Position numbers and translations under genes: made by a program. From positions 20,328,414-20,392,413 of the forward strand of contig CP141134.1 of assembly GCA_035236585.1 (NCBI GenBank): a DNA stretch of 64,000 bases, written 5' to 3'. Of the stretch, positions 25,401-37,009 are shown one piece after another. The notes below the pieces were generated by a model, which searched no databases, was not told where the DNA came from, and saw only the letters and a list, made by a program, of their open reading frames with translations. The stretch is from Warburgia ugandensis (Eukaryota; Streptophyta; Magnoliopsida; Canellales; Canellaceae). How positions within the stretch are numbered: position 1 is the stretch's first letter; each line of letters starts with the position of its first letter.

Positions 25401-28400
25401 GAAAGGGAAGTGATAGAAATCTCCTGTGAAACTTAGAGTGGAGGCACCGTATGTGCCCAAAGCCCCATTTTCTTAGTTACTAAACAAGGCTAGAAAGGGA
25501 GCAAACTTTGATAAGCTTATGAATGTATTTAAACATGTCCAAATTAACATTCCATTGCTCAATACAATAAAGTATGTCCTTGCCTATGCCAAGTTCTTGA
25601 AAGAGCTCTGCACTAGAAAGATAAAGCTAAATGTACAGAAGAAACCTTTCATCATTGACCAGGTGAGCTCTTTGATACAACACAAGACCCCACCAAAGTT
25701 TCAAGACCTAGCGTGTCCTACAATTTTTTGCGTTATTAGAGACCATGTCATAGATAGAGCACTGCTTGACCTAAGGGCGAGTGTTAACTTATTTCCATAC
25801 TCTATCTATGAGCAACTAAGGCTCGGTGGGCTTAAACCAACCAATACCATGCTGCAATTAGTGGATAGATCAGTGGAGATACCACATAGTTTGGTTGAGG
25901 ATGTGTTAATATAGGTGGACCAGTTTTATTACCCAATCATTATACATGACACCTAACTTGTATCTAATACCAATAGTCAAATTTTGGTTTATACTTGGAT
26001 GTCCATTCCTGGTGATGTCCAATGTCATTATTAACTGTAGGAATGGTGTAATGAAATTGTCATTAAACAACATGAAAGTTAAGCTTAATGTCTTTAACAT
26101 GACCAACAACATTTAGACTTCGGTGATTCTTGTGAAGTGAATTTGATCAAGAGTCTAATTCAAGACAGTCATCCACCATCTTCAATCTCTAACCCACTAG
26201 AGGCTTGTTTTATGCATTTTAATGGATATTTTGATTTAGACAAGTCCATGGAGGAGATGAACAACCTTTTAGAGGTAGCTCCAAGTGGGGCCCTTATGTA
26301 GAGCCACTCCTACCTTCAGAGTCTATCCTCATACCTTTCATAGAGCAACTACCTTCTTTGGTCCTAAAACCCTTGTTTGATAACTTGACGTTTCTTACCT
26401 AAGACCAGATGAAACCTTACTATTACAATAGCATCAGATCTAGACAAGGAGCAAGAAGGAAAATTACCTGATGTTCTTAATGAACATAAGGCTACTCTAG
26501 GGTGGGTCATAGCAAACATAAAAGGGATTAGTCAGTTATATGCATGCATAGGATATACCTAGAAGAAAATGCTAAATCATACAGAGAAACTCAAAGACAA
26601 CTAAATCCCCTTATGAAGGATGTGGTTAGAGAAGAAATCCTTAAGCTTCTAGATGTTGGTGTCATATAACTCATCTTTGACAACACTTAGGTTATCCCAA
26701 TTTAGGTTGTAGCCAAGAAATCTGGGTTACAATAGTAAAAAATGAGGAGAATGAGGTAGTAACCACCCGCATGACCACTAGGTGGAGAGTTTGCTTGAGA
26801 GGTTAGCCGACATAGTTATTATTGTTTTCTAAATGGATATTCTAGTTATAACTAAACTCCTATAGTGCTTGAGGATCAGGAGAAGACAACCTTCGCCTAT
26901 CCTTTGGGAGCCTTTGCTTACCAGCGTATGCCTTTTGAGCTTTGCAATGCTCCTACATTTCAAAGGTGTATGTTGAGCATCTTTTTTTATATGATAGAAA
27001 GTTTTCTATAGGTGTTCATGGATGAATTCTTGATATTTTGATCCTCTTTTTATGAGTGCCTGCACCATTTGAAGTTAGTTCTCACAAGGTGTTAGGAGAA
27101 GAATCTAGTATTGAACTGAAAATAGTGTCATTTTATGGTACAAAGTGGGATAGTTCTAGGCCACATTATATCACTCAATGAGATAGAGGTATATAAGGCT
27201 AAGGTGGCTTTAATAGACAAACTTCCTCCACCAAGGATGATGAAAGAAATCTACTCTTTTTTAGGACATGTTGGCTTCTACAAAAGATTATCAAGGACTT
27301 CAGCAAAATTGCCAAGCCCCTTTGTAATTTACTAATAAAGGAGGCCATATTTGACTTTGATGGGAGTTGTAAGAAAGCATTTGAGCAATTAAAGGGTGAG
27401 TTGACCTCTGTACCTATTATCTGACCACCTGATTTGAATACACCATTCAAGATAATGCATGACGCTTTAGATTATGCAATTGGAGCTATTTTGGGCAGAG
27501 CATCCATAAACTTCCCAATGTGATATACTACACTAGTAAAACACTAAATTATGTGCAACTCAACCATTCAACCATTGAAAAAGAGTTGTTTGCTATAGTG
27601 TTTACTTTGGGTAAGTTTAAATCTTATTTGTTATGGTCTATAGTCACAGTGTACTTGGATCACGTGGCTTTAAAGTTGCTCCTTTCTAAACAGGACACAA
27701 AACCTAGATTGATTTAGTGAATACTACTGCTACAAGAATTTGACTTAGAATTTTGGAACAAGAAAGGTTCCAAAAATGTTATAGCAGACCACTTATCCAG
27801 ATTGATGGGGGAGCACACTAGCGATAATGTGCCTATAACTGAATCCTTTCCAAATGAATAGTTACTGCACATTTCTCTGTTACCTTAGTATGGTGATATA
27901 GTAAATTATCTTGTTATAGGAGAAATGCCCCAATCATTGAACTAAACAAGATAGGAAGAGATTTTTGATCGAGGTTAAATACTTTACCTAGGATGATTCG
28001 TACTTATTTAAGTACTATCCCAATAGGGTGATAAGGAGATGTGTAACAGATAGTGAGCATAGTAAGATCATCTCCTTCTATCATGATCATGCATATGGGG
28101 CCATTTTAGCTCTAGAAAGATAACTGCAAAAATTTTGCAGTGTGGTTTTTATTGGCCCATCATTATTAAAGATTCACATGCTTACTACACAGCATGTGCA
28201 AGGTGCCAACAGTTAGGAAGTCCAGGAAGGAGACACATAATGCCCTTAAACTTAATCCTTGTTGTAAAGCCATTTGATGTTTGAGGCATAGATTTCATGG
28301 GACTCTTTCCTAATTCTTTTGGGAATATAAATCCTACTAGGAGTGGATTAGATTTCCAAGTGGGGTAGAGGCTGTACCCTACAAAACCAATGATCATAGG

Positions 28401-28739
28401 GTAGCCATAAATTTTTTAGATGAAAATATTTTTATAAGGTTTGGTACTCCATGTTCCATAATCAGTGATAAGAGGAAACACTTTTGTAATAAAAGTGTTT
28501 GAGAATTTAATGAAGCAATACGGTGTCAACCATAGGATAGCTACCCCATACCACTTTAGACCTGTGGATAAGTAGAGGTATCCAATAGGGAAATTAAGCG
28601 TACCTAGAGAAGATAGTTAGTCCAAGTAGAAAAGATTGGTTTATGAGACTCAATGATGCTTTGTGGGCCTATTGCACAGCATATAAAACCCCAATAGGCA
28701 TGTCATCATACTGCTTGGTTTATGAAAAGGCCTGCCACT
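25401..28739 (+). pseudogene. Degenerate Athila pol of copy E (PR, RT, RNase H, integrase), interrupted in integrase
   Basis: Parallel to 33200-36570 of the younger Athila. Protease is open over 25519-25914 (ALLDLRASVNLF, where the catalytic D-L-G now reads D-L-R). RT motifs are damaged. The connection region SFLGHVGFYKRL and RNase H (KLLLSKQDTKPRL, 27520-27717) follow. The integrase zinc region and core run to 28739, where the younger Athila inserts; homology resumes at 40486. Two stops, TGA at 27422-27424 and TAG at 27886-27888, are at the same codons as in the younger element. Unlike that element, this copy keeps the stretch deleted from RNase H. No product expected. Confidence 0.87.
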
Positions 28740-30430
28740 TGTTAATTGCTTAATTTTGGCTAAAAGACCCCTAGTTTAGCATTCAATTAGATCATCTATC
28801 GTCCAAATCTCAAATTTTAGCTTGATTAACCATCTAAACCTTAATCAACGGTTAGATGATCATTTGAGCTTATTAAAGGATTAATGTACGGTTTGATTAT
28901 TCTAATTTAGCGTTTTATTTTGTAGATCAACTAAAAGAAATTTGATGGCTCGGATTTAATCTCTATGGTGTGGATCAAGTAGAGAATCAAGGAAGAATCC
29001 TAATTGAATTACAAGAGGAAGAATCCTAATTGAATAAAAAAGGCAAGAGTCATAATCAACAAGGAGTTCTAAGTGGAAAAGGCCATAGAATTCTAACTCT
29101 TCAAGGGTAGAAGATAAGGAAGGAAATGGAGAAAAACAAGGAAGGGAAAGGCTATAAAGAGGAAGCTGTATGGGGGAGAGGTGGTTGGTTTTTCTTTGGT
29201 CTTTATTGTTCAATTTTCTTTCCTTTGTTATACTTTCCTTTCAATCTCCATTCATCGTTTTTTATCCAAACGCATCAACCCCACTGGCATTTGCTTTCCA
29301 CAGGCACACGAGAGCCCGACTTAGTTGATACACCTCCATTGCGTCTCTCTTCTTTGTGGTTCTTGACCGGCCATCTCTATCAGCCAACATAGGCTGGCCA
29401 CTCTTCACTTCGTTTTTCTTCTCGTTATTCTTCTTATGCCCATTATTCTCCAGAACCAGACGGCCACTTTCTGAGCCAGAGAGCCCTCCTCCTTCCTCTA
29501 CTTTCTTCATAATCCTCACGCACCATCTGATCACCGGCCATTGCTTCTTGAAATCTTCATTGCCTGTGTTCCTCTCTCCCTCTTTTCTCCCGGTCGAACA
29601 AGACGACGCCCAGAAGGGGCGTCGTTTTCCTCTCACCGGAAGAGCCTCCCCAGCCCGGGATCAAGTCGGGCGAGTCTAGCCTGACTGTGCTACGCCCATC
29701 TCCAAGCAGACGACGTCCAGGCACATCTGCTACCAGATTTTCACCGGCCAGGAGCAAGCCCCAGTCCAGATCAAATCCAGCACCACCGGGCCAACATAGG
29801 CATGAACCCAGAAATTGGAAGACGCCTAGAGACTTAGATAGTCGGCTCTAATGTTTTTCTCTTCATCGGACGTCTCGGAGAAGGAAACCCGAACTGGGTT
29901 TCCTTCGGCGTTGCTGCCATTTTCCCCTTCTCTCCACCGAATCCCTCTTCTCCACAGGCCTTCTCCTTCGTTGGGTTTTCCTGGTTTTTTGTTAAAAACT
30001 AAAGTTTGAACAGAATGACGATTTTGCCCTTCATCTTTAACTGAAATGACAAATCTGTTCAATTCCAGTAATGACATCTGGTCCCTTGTTTAATGACATC
30101 TGTATCCCCATTTTATTTACATCTGTGTCCTTGTTCTATTTAAGCTTTATTTCATCCATCTTTTGACAGTGTTATCCAGGGACAATGCCATCCAAGGACA
30201 GTGTGATTCAAGGACGTTTTGATTACTTTTATGTTGTTCTCTGAAATTGAAAGTTATTTAAAGTGCATCAATTGAATAAATCTGAATAATTATGCTAGTT
30301 TTTTTTTCTCATCAAATTTCAAGTAATTAAATTTTATTAAAAACTCCAATTAAAGCGAGTCCCTGTGGGTTCGACCCGTATTTGCATAGCTATACTACAA
30401 TAGCCCGTGCACTTGCGGAAAACATCAACA
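28740..30430 (+). repeat. 5' LTR of Athila Y (1691 bp)
   Basis: TG...CA ends (TGTTAATT, CATCAACA), preceded by the target duplication CCACT and followed by the primer binding site. It holds a TATA box (29153) and an AATAAA (30275-30280) that could act as polyadenylation signal. The conserved U5 block is at 30356-30418. Open frames in it are repeated identically in the 3' LTR and have no recognisable product. Confidence 0.97.
29153..29158 (+). promoter_or_regulatory. TATA box of the Athila Y LTR promoter
   Basis: TATAAA in the context GGCTATAAAGAGG about 410 bases into the LTR; the identical site lies at 39206-39211 in the 3' LTR. This placement, ahead of a pyrimidine-rich stretch, fits the U3/R border of a plant LTR. 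The start site is inferred. Confidence 0.5.
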
Positions 30431-30436
30431 AGTTTT

Positions 30437-30454
30437 TGGTGCCGTTGCCGGGGA
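30437..30454 (+). other. Primer binding site of Athila Y (tRNA-Asp type)
   Basis: TGGTGCCGTTGCCGGGGA lies six bases after the LTR end. Athila elements typically use TGGCGCCGTTGCCGGGG, complementary to the 3' end of tRNA-Asp; one base differs here. It would prime minus-strand DNA synthesis. Confidence 0.85.
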
Positions 30455-31579
30455 CTTGCAAAGGAGTTTTTATAAAGTTTAATTAAAAAAATCCAAAAAA
30501 AAAAATAAAATAAAAATCCAAAAAAATAAAAATATTAGGAATTGCATTTTAGGTGCATTTTTCAATTTTGTTTTAGTGCATGACCACCTAATTTCCTGAA
30601 ACTGGTACTTATTTCTATTTTTCTTTTTCAGGAAAACAGGAAAGGAGAGGAAATTGGCAAGTAAATCTTCATCAACATGAAATTTTCCCTGCTTTCCTAT
30701 ATTAGGATTTTTTGTCTTTTGAGTGAAGCTTGTAGTGAGGACCCTTGTAAACTGCATTTTTCATTTTCATTTTAAAGGGTTGTATAATACAGGGCAAGTG
30801 TGGGATAAGGTGGCCCACACTTGATCTTCATCAGAAACCCCACTGTAAGTCTCCTCACTCATTTAAATTTCTAGATTAGGGTTTGCATTTAGAGTAAATT
30901 TGCATTCTTTGGTAGTATAAATCATATAGACAACATCCTCTTATAAATTGTGCATTTTTAGGTTGCATTAGTTTATTGCTTTTATTTGCATCTTAGGACA
31001 CGGTTAACGCTTTAAGGTGATATATTTGCTGATCGAATTGCCATGGAGTGTGGAATTAATTAGTAAGGGCACCCTACCCCCATAAGATCAAGGGTAGATT
31101 TCATCACCACTCCTTGGCCCGCCTAGGATAATCACCTTAAGCGCGCTACCCTAGCCTTCAATTCAAATTAAAATCAATCAGAAGAGACCTATAGGGCTGT
31201 CACATGCTCGTAAGACCCTCTTACTAAGACTCGATTTATTGTCACTCTAGTCGCTTTGGAAAATTGTGGTTATTGAGGGTTGTCTAATAGAGCCTCGCTC
31301 TTCCCTCACCTCCTATTGACGTTTGTGAGGTCTAAACGCCTCCTTACATGAGGGTTGTATTAACCACCTTGCGAAGAACCCAACTAGTCAACAATAATCA
31401 AGTCTAAAGGAGAGGAGGAGCGCTAGATTAGGCTAATTAAAAGCATTGTCCGCACACATATTCAAGAAAATCAATATATTGCTTATTAGCCTAAGGTGTT
31501 TGACTATGCCTTTTTGCTTGCATCACATAGAGTTAGAGTTAGCATTTAAAAGTAGGACATTTTAGATTAGGAATAGTTC
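30455..31579 (+). other. Untranslated leader of Athila Y
   Basis: About 1.1 kb between the primer site and the gag start with no open frame of note. It contains A-rich runs near 30485-30530. The length is normal for Athila elements, whose leaders are thought to carry packaging signals; none can be identified by eye. Confidence 0.6.
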
Positions 31580-33142
31580 ATGCAAGGGCGTCGATCTCAG
31601 AACCCTGAGCTACTACCGTTAAACCCAGAGATTCAACGCATCCAAAACCAAGGGGAAAGAAACCTAGTTCCTATCCCTATGGCTGAACCACTAATAGAGA
31701 TTGAGCGCAAGACTATTAAAGATTTTTATGCGCCGCTCCAACTTAATACCCCCTCCTGCATAGCATTACCTCCAACTGATGCTGACCACTTTGAGTTAAA
31801 GCCGGGAGTAATTCAGTTACTCCCCACCTTTTATGGTCGAGACCGAGAAGACCCGTACCTACATATCAAGGAGTTCCTTGATATTTGCGCCACATTTAGG
31901 TTCCGAAATGTTTCGGATGATTCAATTAGGTTAAGGTTATTCCCGTTCTCAATTAAGGACAAAGCCAAGTCATGGCTTAATTCCTTGGAGGTAGGTTCTA
32001 TACATACATGGGACCAATTGTCTAAGAAGTTCTTGAACAAGTTCTTCCCCGTTCACAAAACAAATGCCTTGCGTCGTGAAATTATAAATTTCCAACAAAG
32101 GGATGATGAACAATATTATGAATGTTGGGAACGGTGGATTGAACTGCTGCAGAAATGCCCTCACCATGGATTTAAGAAATGGCAGCAAGTTCAATACTTC
32201 TATGAGGCGTTAACACCTCAAAATAGACAAATGATAGATGCAGCAAGTGGAGGGACCCTCATGTTAAAAGATGAAAGTGAGGCTTGGGAATTCTTTCAAA
32301 CTGTAGCCGATAATTCTCAGCAATGGGATTATTCAAATAGGAGAGAAAGAACTAACCAGCCCACTAAGAAAGGAGGTGTCTACGAGATAGGAGCACATAC
32401 TAATCTATCTGATAAGCTCGACTCTGTCTCTCAAAAATTAGATGGAAGAATGGACAAGCTTGAAACGATGTTTCAATCTTTCATAGCTGTTACATTATCT
32501 CAAAAACCCCCATAAGAGGTATGCGCTACTTGTTCTAGTCCAGCCCATTTAACCTCTGAGTGTCCATCTAATAAAGCATTCCCTGAATATCTAGTAGACC
32601 AAGCGAATGCATTGAATGCATATCGCCAACCTAGTGACAACTCATATTCCGAGACCTACAACCCTGGATGGGCTAGGCATCCCAATTTATCTTGGTCAAA
32701 GAATCACCAAAAAGGGGGACCATCTGGGAATCCTCCTGTTCAAGACTTTCCTCTTAGAACTACAGTTCCGCATCTGCCACCTGGCTTTCAACAACCTCTA
32801 CAACAAAAGAAACCATATTTAGAGGAAAACATCCACACCAGGATGGATCAATGTGCAAAAGATAATGATTACACTAGAAAAGCCTTACACCAATTGCAAA
32901 ATGAAAGTAGACAGTCAGCAAATGTCAACTCTCAAGCCATTGCTAAGTTAGAGGCGCAAATAAGCCAATTGTGTGCTAAATTACATAATAGAGGCAAGGG
33001 TCAGTTTCCTAGTCAACCCATTCCTAACCCTAAGGGTCAATTCGAGATAGGGTCAAGTTCTCAAAACCATAACCCTCATGAGCATGCCAAGTCCATAATC
33101 ACCCTTAGGAATGGTCGTCAAATTGATAACAAAGAAGGGTAG
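31580..33142 (+). pseudogene. Athila gag (copy Y), same frame throughout but with two stop codons
   Basis: Gag would form the virus-like particle. From the ATG at 31580 the frame is open for 311 codons and carries the Athila capsid signature: LRLFPFSIKDKAKSWLNSL, then WDQLSKKFLNKFFP, then CPHHGFKKWQQVQ. A TAA stop lies at 32513-32515. In the same frame right after it is a full CCHC zinc knuckle (C-x2-C-x4-H-x4-C, 32522-32563), followed by a Gln-rich stretch. A second stop, TAG at 33140-33142, precedes pol. The first stop removes the nucleic-acid-binding part. In copy E both positions read CAA, so these stops arose in Y or its recent ancestors, most simply by C-to-T change. Confidence 0.92.
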
Positions 33143-35311
33143 GCTACGGAAAATGTAGAGGAAAAAGAGGCAACAAAAATACAGGAAAAAGAGAAAATAC
33201 AAAACAACCCTGCAGAACCTATAGTGGAGGCACCATATGTGCCTAAGGCCCCTTTTCCCCAATTATTGAATAAAGCTAGGAAGGGATCAAACTTCAATGA
33301 GTTAATGGAAGTATTTAAACATGTACAAATCAATATACCATTGCTCAATGCAATTAAAGACATCCCGGCCTATGCCAAATTCTTAAAAGAGCTTTGCACA
33401 ACGAAGCGAAAGCTTAATGTGCAAAAGAAAGCCTTCCTCACCGAACAAGTGAGCTCTTTGATTCAACACAAGACCCCACCAAAGTTTAGAGACCCAAGAT
33501 GTCCTACAATCACTTGTGTCATTGGAGATCATGTCATAGACAGGGCACTTCTTGACTTAGGGGCTAGTGTTAATTTGTTGCCATACTCTGTTTATGAGCA
33601 ACTAAAACTCGGTGAGCTAAAACCAACCACTACCACGCTGCAATTAGCTGATAGATCTATCAAGATACCTTGTGGTTTGGTTGAAGATGTCTTGATACAG
33701 GTGGATAAGTTTTATTACCCTGTTGATTTCATCGTGCTAGACACCCAACCTATATCAGACCATGGTAGTCAAATCCCAGTCATCCTTGGGCGTCCATTCT
33801 TGGCAACATCCAACGCCATTATTAACTGTAGGAATGGTGTAATGAAACTCTCATTCGGCAACATGAAGGTTAAGCTTAATATTTTTAATGCCGATCAGCA
33901 ACATTTAGACCTCGATGATCCCTGTGATGTCAACTTAATTGGGAGTCTAATTAATGAGAGTCATTCACCATTGTCCATCTCAGACCCACTAGAGGCTTGT
34001 CTCATGCACTTTAATGGAGAATTTGATATAAACAAGTCTATTGAGGAGGTGAACAATCTTTTAGATGTTGCACCACTCATGGATATCTCTAAGTGGGGTC
34101 CTTATGTGGAACCACTCCCATCATCTAAATCTGTCCCCATACCCTCAATAGAACACACACCGCCTCTGGACCTAAAACCCTTGCCTGATAACTTGAAATA
34201 TTCATATTTAGGTCCAGCTGAAACCTTACCTGTGATAATAGCATCAGACTTAGATAAAGAACAGGAGGGTAAGCTTTTAGATGTTCTTAAAGAACATAAA
34301 ACTGCTCTAGGGTGGACAATAGCAGACATAAAAGGGATAAGTCCAGCCTTATGCATGCATAGGATACATCCAGAAGAAACTACAAAACCTTCTAGGGAGA
34401 CTCAAAGGCGACTAAACCCCCACATGAAGGACGTGGTTAGAGATGAAGTCCTAAAACTCTTAGACGTTGGCGTCATATATCCTATCTCTGATAGTACTTG
34501 GGTAAGCCCTGTTCAAGTTGTACCTAAGAAATCTGGGATCACAGTAGTAAAAAATGAGGATAACGAGCTAGTTCCCACCCGCATGACCACTGGGTGGAGA
34601 GTTTGTATTGACTATCGAAAGTTGAACGCGGTCACGAGGAAAGATCATTTTCCTCTACCATTCATTGACCAAATGCTTGAAAGGTTAGCCGGACATAGCT
34701 ATTATTGTTTTCTGGATGGATATTCTGGTTATAACCAAATTCCTATAGCACCAGAGGATCAGGAGAAGACCACCTTCACCTGCCCTTTTGGAACTTTCGC
34801 CTATAGACGTATGCCTTTTGGGCTTTGTAACGCTCCAGCTACATTTCAAAGGTGTATGTTGAGCATTTTCTCAGACATGGTAGAAAGATTCCTTGAGGTG
34901 TTCATGGATGACTTCTCAGTATTTGGGTCATCATTTGATGAGTGCTTGCACTACTTGAAGTTAGTCCTTGTAAGGTGTCAGGAGAAGAATCTGGTCTTAA
35001 ATTGGGAAAAGTGTCATTTTATGGTAAGGAGTGGGATAGTATTAGGCCACATAATATCACCCAATGGGATAGAAGTGGATAAGGCAAAAGTGGATTTAAT
35101 AGCCAACCTTCCTCCACCAAGGACGGTCAAAGAAATTCGCTCCTTTTTAGGACATGCAGGCTTTTACAGGCGATTCATCAAAGATTTTAGCAAAATTGCA
35201 AAGCCCCTTTGTAATTTACTTACAAAGGAGGCCACTTTTGACTTTGATGCTGACTATAAGAAGGCATTTGAGCGACTCAAGGCTAAATTGACTTCTGCAC
35301 CTATTATTTGA
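33143..35311 (+). pseudogene. Athila pol part 1: protease and reverse transcriptase (copy Y)
   Basis: Continues the gag frame and ends at TGA 35309-35311; from the ATG at 33224 it is 695 codons. Protease: ALLDLGASVNLLPYS with the D-L-G-A site of Athila at residues 111-114, and ILGRPFL further on. RT: VCIDYRKLNAVTRKDHFPLP, FLDGYSGYNQI, YRRMPFGLCNAPATFQ, and an intact catalytic FMDD at residues 560-563. The connection region RSFLGHAGFYRRFIKDFS follows. No frameshift is seen and the key residues are present, so RT itself looks recently functional. The terminal TGA is shared with copy E (27422) but not with copy D. Confidence 0.93.
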
Positions 35312-35719
35312 CCACCAGATTGGAACACACCATTTGAAATAATGTGCGATGCGTCGGATTATGCAAGTAAAACACTAAATGATGCGCAACTCAACTATTC
35401 CACCACTGAGAAAGAGTTGTTAGCTGTAGTGTTTACTTTGGATAAGTTTAGATCTTACTTGTTAGGGTCTAAAGTTATAGTATATTCGGATCATGCGGCT
35501 TTAAAATACCTCCTTTCTAAAAAGGATGCCAAACCTAGGTTGATCCGTTGGATACTACTGCTACAAGAATTTGACTTAGAAATTCGAGACAAGAAAGGTT
35601 CAGAAAATGTCGTAGCAGATCACTTATCCAGATTGGTAGTGGAGCACACTAGCGATCAAGGGCCTATAACTGAGTCATTCCCAGATGAACAGTTATTGCA
35701 TGTTTCCCAATTACCTTAG
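35312..35719 (+). pseudogene. Athila pol part 2: RNase H with an internal deletion (copy Y)
   Basis: Frame continues from [10 protein letters not shown] (first catalytic Asp) is followed immediately by SKTLND. In copies D and E about 75-80 bases, encoding GAxLGQ to the IYYA segment, lie between them, so roughly 25 residues covering the first strands of RNase H are lost in frame. [10 protein letters not shown] (catalytic Glu), [14 protein letters not shown] (catalytic Asp) and the [10 protein letters not shown] stretch remain. A TAG at 35717-35719 ends the segment; copy D has TGG here and copy E the same TAG (27886). RNase H is needed to complete reverse transcription, so this copy depends on other elements. 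Confidence 0.88.
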
Positions 35720-37009
35720 TATGGAGATATTGTTAATTATCTTGTTACAAGACAAATGCCTAATCATTGGACCACACAAGATAAAAAGAGGTTTTTAACC
35801 GAGGTTAGATATTTTACTTGGGATGACCCGTACTTATTCAAGTACTGTCCTGACCAAGTAATTAGGAGATGCATACCCGATAGTGAACATAATCAAATCA
35901 TCTCCTTTTGTCATGATCATGCATGTGGGGGCCATTTCAGCTCTAAAAAGACAGCTGCAAAAATTTTGCAGTGTGGATTTTATTGACCTACCATATTTAA
36001 GGATGCCCATGCTTACTGCAAAGTATGTGCACGGTGTCAAAGGTTAGGAAGTTTAGGAAGAAGACATATGATGCCCTTAAAACCAATCCTTGTCATAGAA
36101 CCTTTTGATGTTTGGGGCATAGATTTTATGGGACCTTTTCCTAATTCTTTTGGAAATCTGTACATCCTAGTGGGAGTGGACTATGTGTCCAAGTGGGTGG
36201 AGGCTATACCATGCAAAACCAATGACCACAAGGTTGTGGTAAAGTTTTTAAGAGAAAATCTTTTTGCAAGGTTTGGTACTCCAAGAGCCATAATAAGTGA
36301 TGGGGGAAAACACTTTTGTAATAAGGTGTTTGAGAATTTAATGAAAAAGTATGGTGTTAACCATAGGATAGCTACCCCATACCATCCTCAGACTAGTGGT
36401 CAAGTAGAGGTATCCAATAGGGAAATAAAGCGAATTCTAGAAAAGATAGTCAATCCAAATAGGAAAGACTGGTCTCTGAGACTTATTGACGCTTTATGGG
36501 CTTATCGCACAGCATATAAAACCCCTATAGGAGTGTCACCTTACCACTTGGTCTATGGAAAGGCTTGCCACTTACCAGTAGAATTAGAGTACAAGGCATA
36601 TTGGGCAATCAAAAAGCTAAATTTTGACTTAGATTCTGCTAAAACCCACAGAAAACTCCAACTCAAAGAGTTGGAGGAATTGAGGAAAGTTGCATATGAG
36701 TCTGCACGTGTGTCCAAAGATCGAATGAAGGCTATACATGATAGAAACATTCTAAGAAAATCCTTCACACTAGGTCAAAAGGTCTTACTGTATAATTCTA
36801 GATTGCATTTGTTCCCAGGAAAACTTCGATCTCAATGGACTGGACCATATATAATACGCACAATCTATCCTCATGGGGCCATCGAGATTGAAAAGGATGG
36901 AGATGTCCAAAAGGTCAATGGTCAAAGGTTAAAACCCTTCCTCGAAATACCTAATCTTGAAATTGATGAGACACTTTTACAGGTACCCGAGTATCATGAT
37001 CCACCTTAA
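35720..37009 (+). pseudogene. Athila pol part 3: integrase (copy Y)
   Basis: Still in the gag frame. The HHCC zinc domain spans 35860-36050 (HDHACGGH, then CKVCARC) and is split by a TGA at 35984-35986 where copies D and E have TGG. From the ATG at 36068 the remaining frame is 313 codons with a complete DD35E core: Asp19 in [11 protein letters not shown], Asp78 in ISDGGKHF, Glu114 in GQVEVSNRE. The C-terminal region ([16 protein letters not shown]) ends at a natural TAA, 37007-37009. Had the stop been absent the enzyme would look intact. No chromodomain, as usual for Athila. Confidence 0.92.

Noticed and set aside
29262-29636. 124-codon minus-strand frame, repeated at 39315-39689
   Set aside because: Both copies are inside the two LTRs of Athila Y; the repeat reflects the LTR pair, and small indels between the copies change the frame.
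30356-30418. tRNA gene suggested by the B-box-like core
   Set aside because: There is no matching A box or cloverleaf at the right spacing, and the block is part of the LTR end in all copies.
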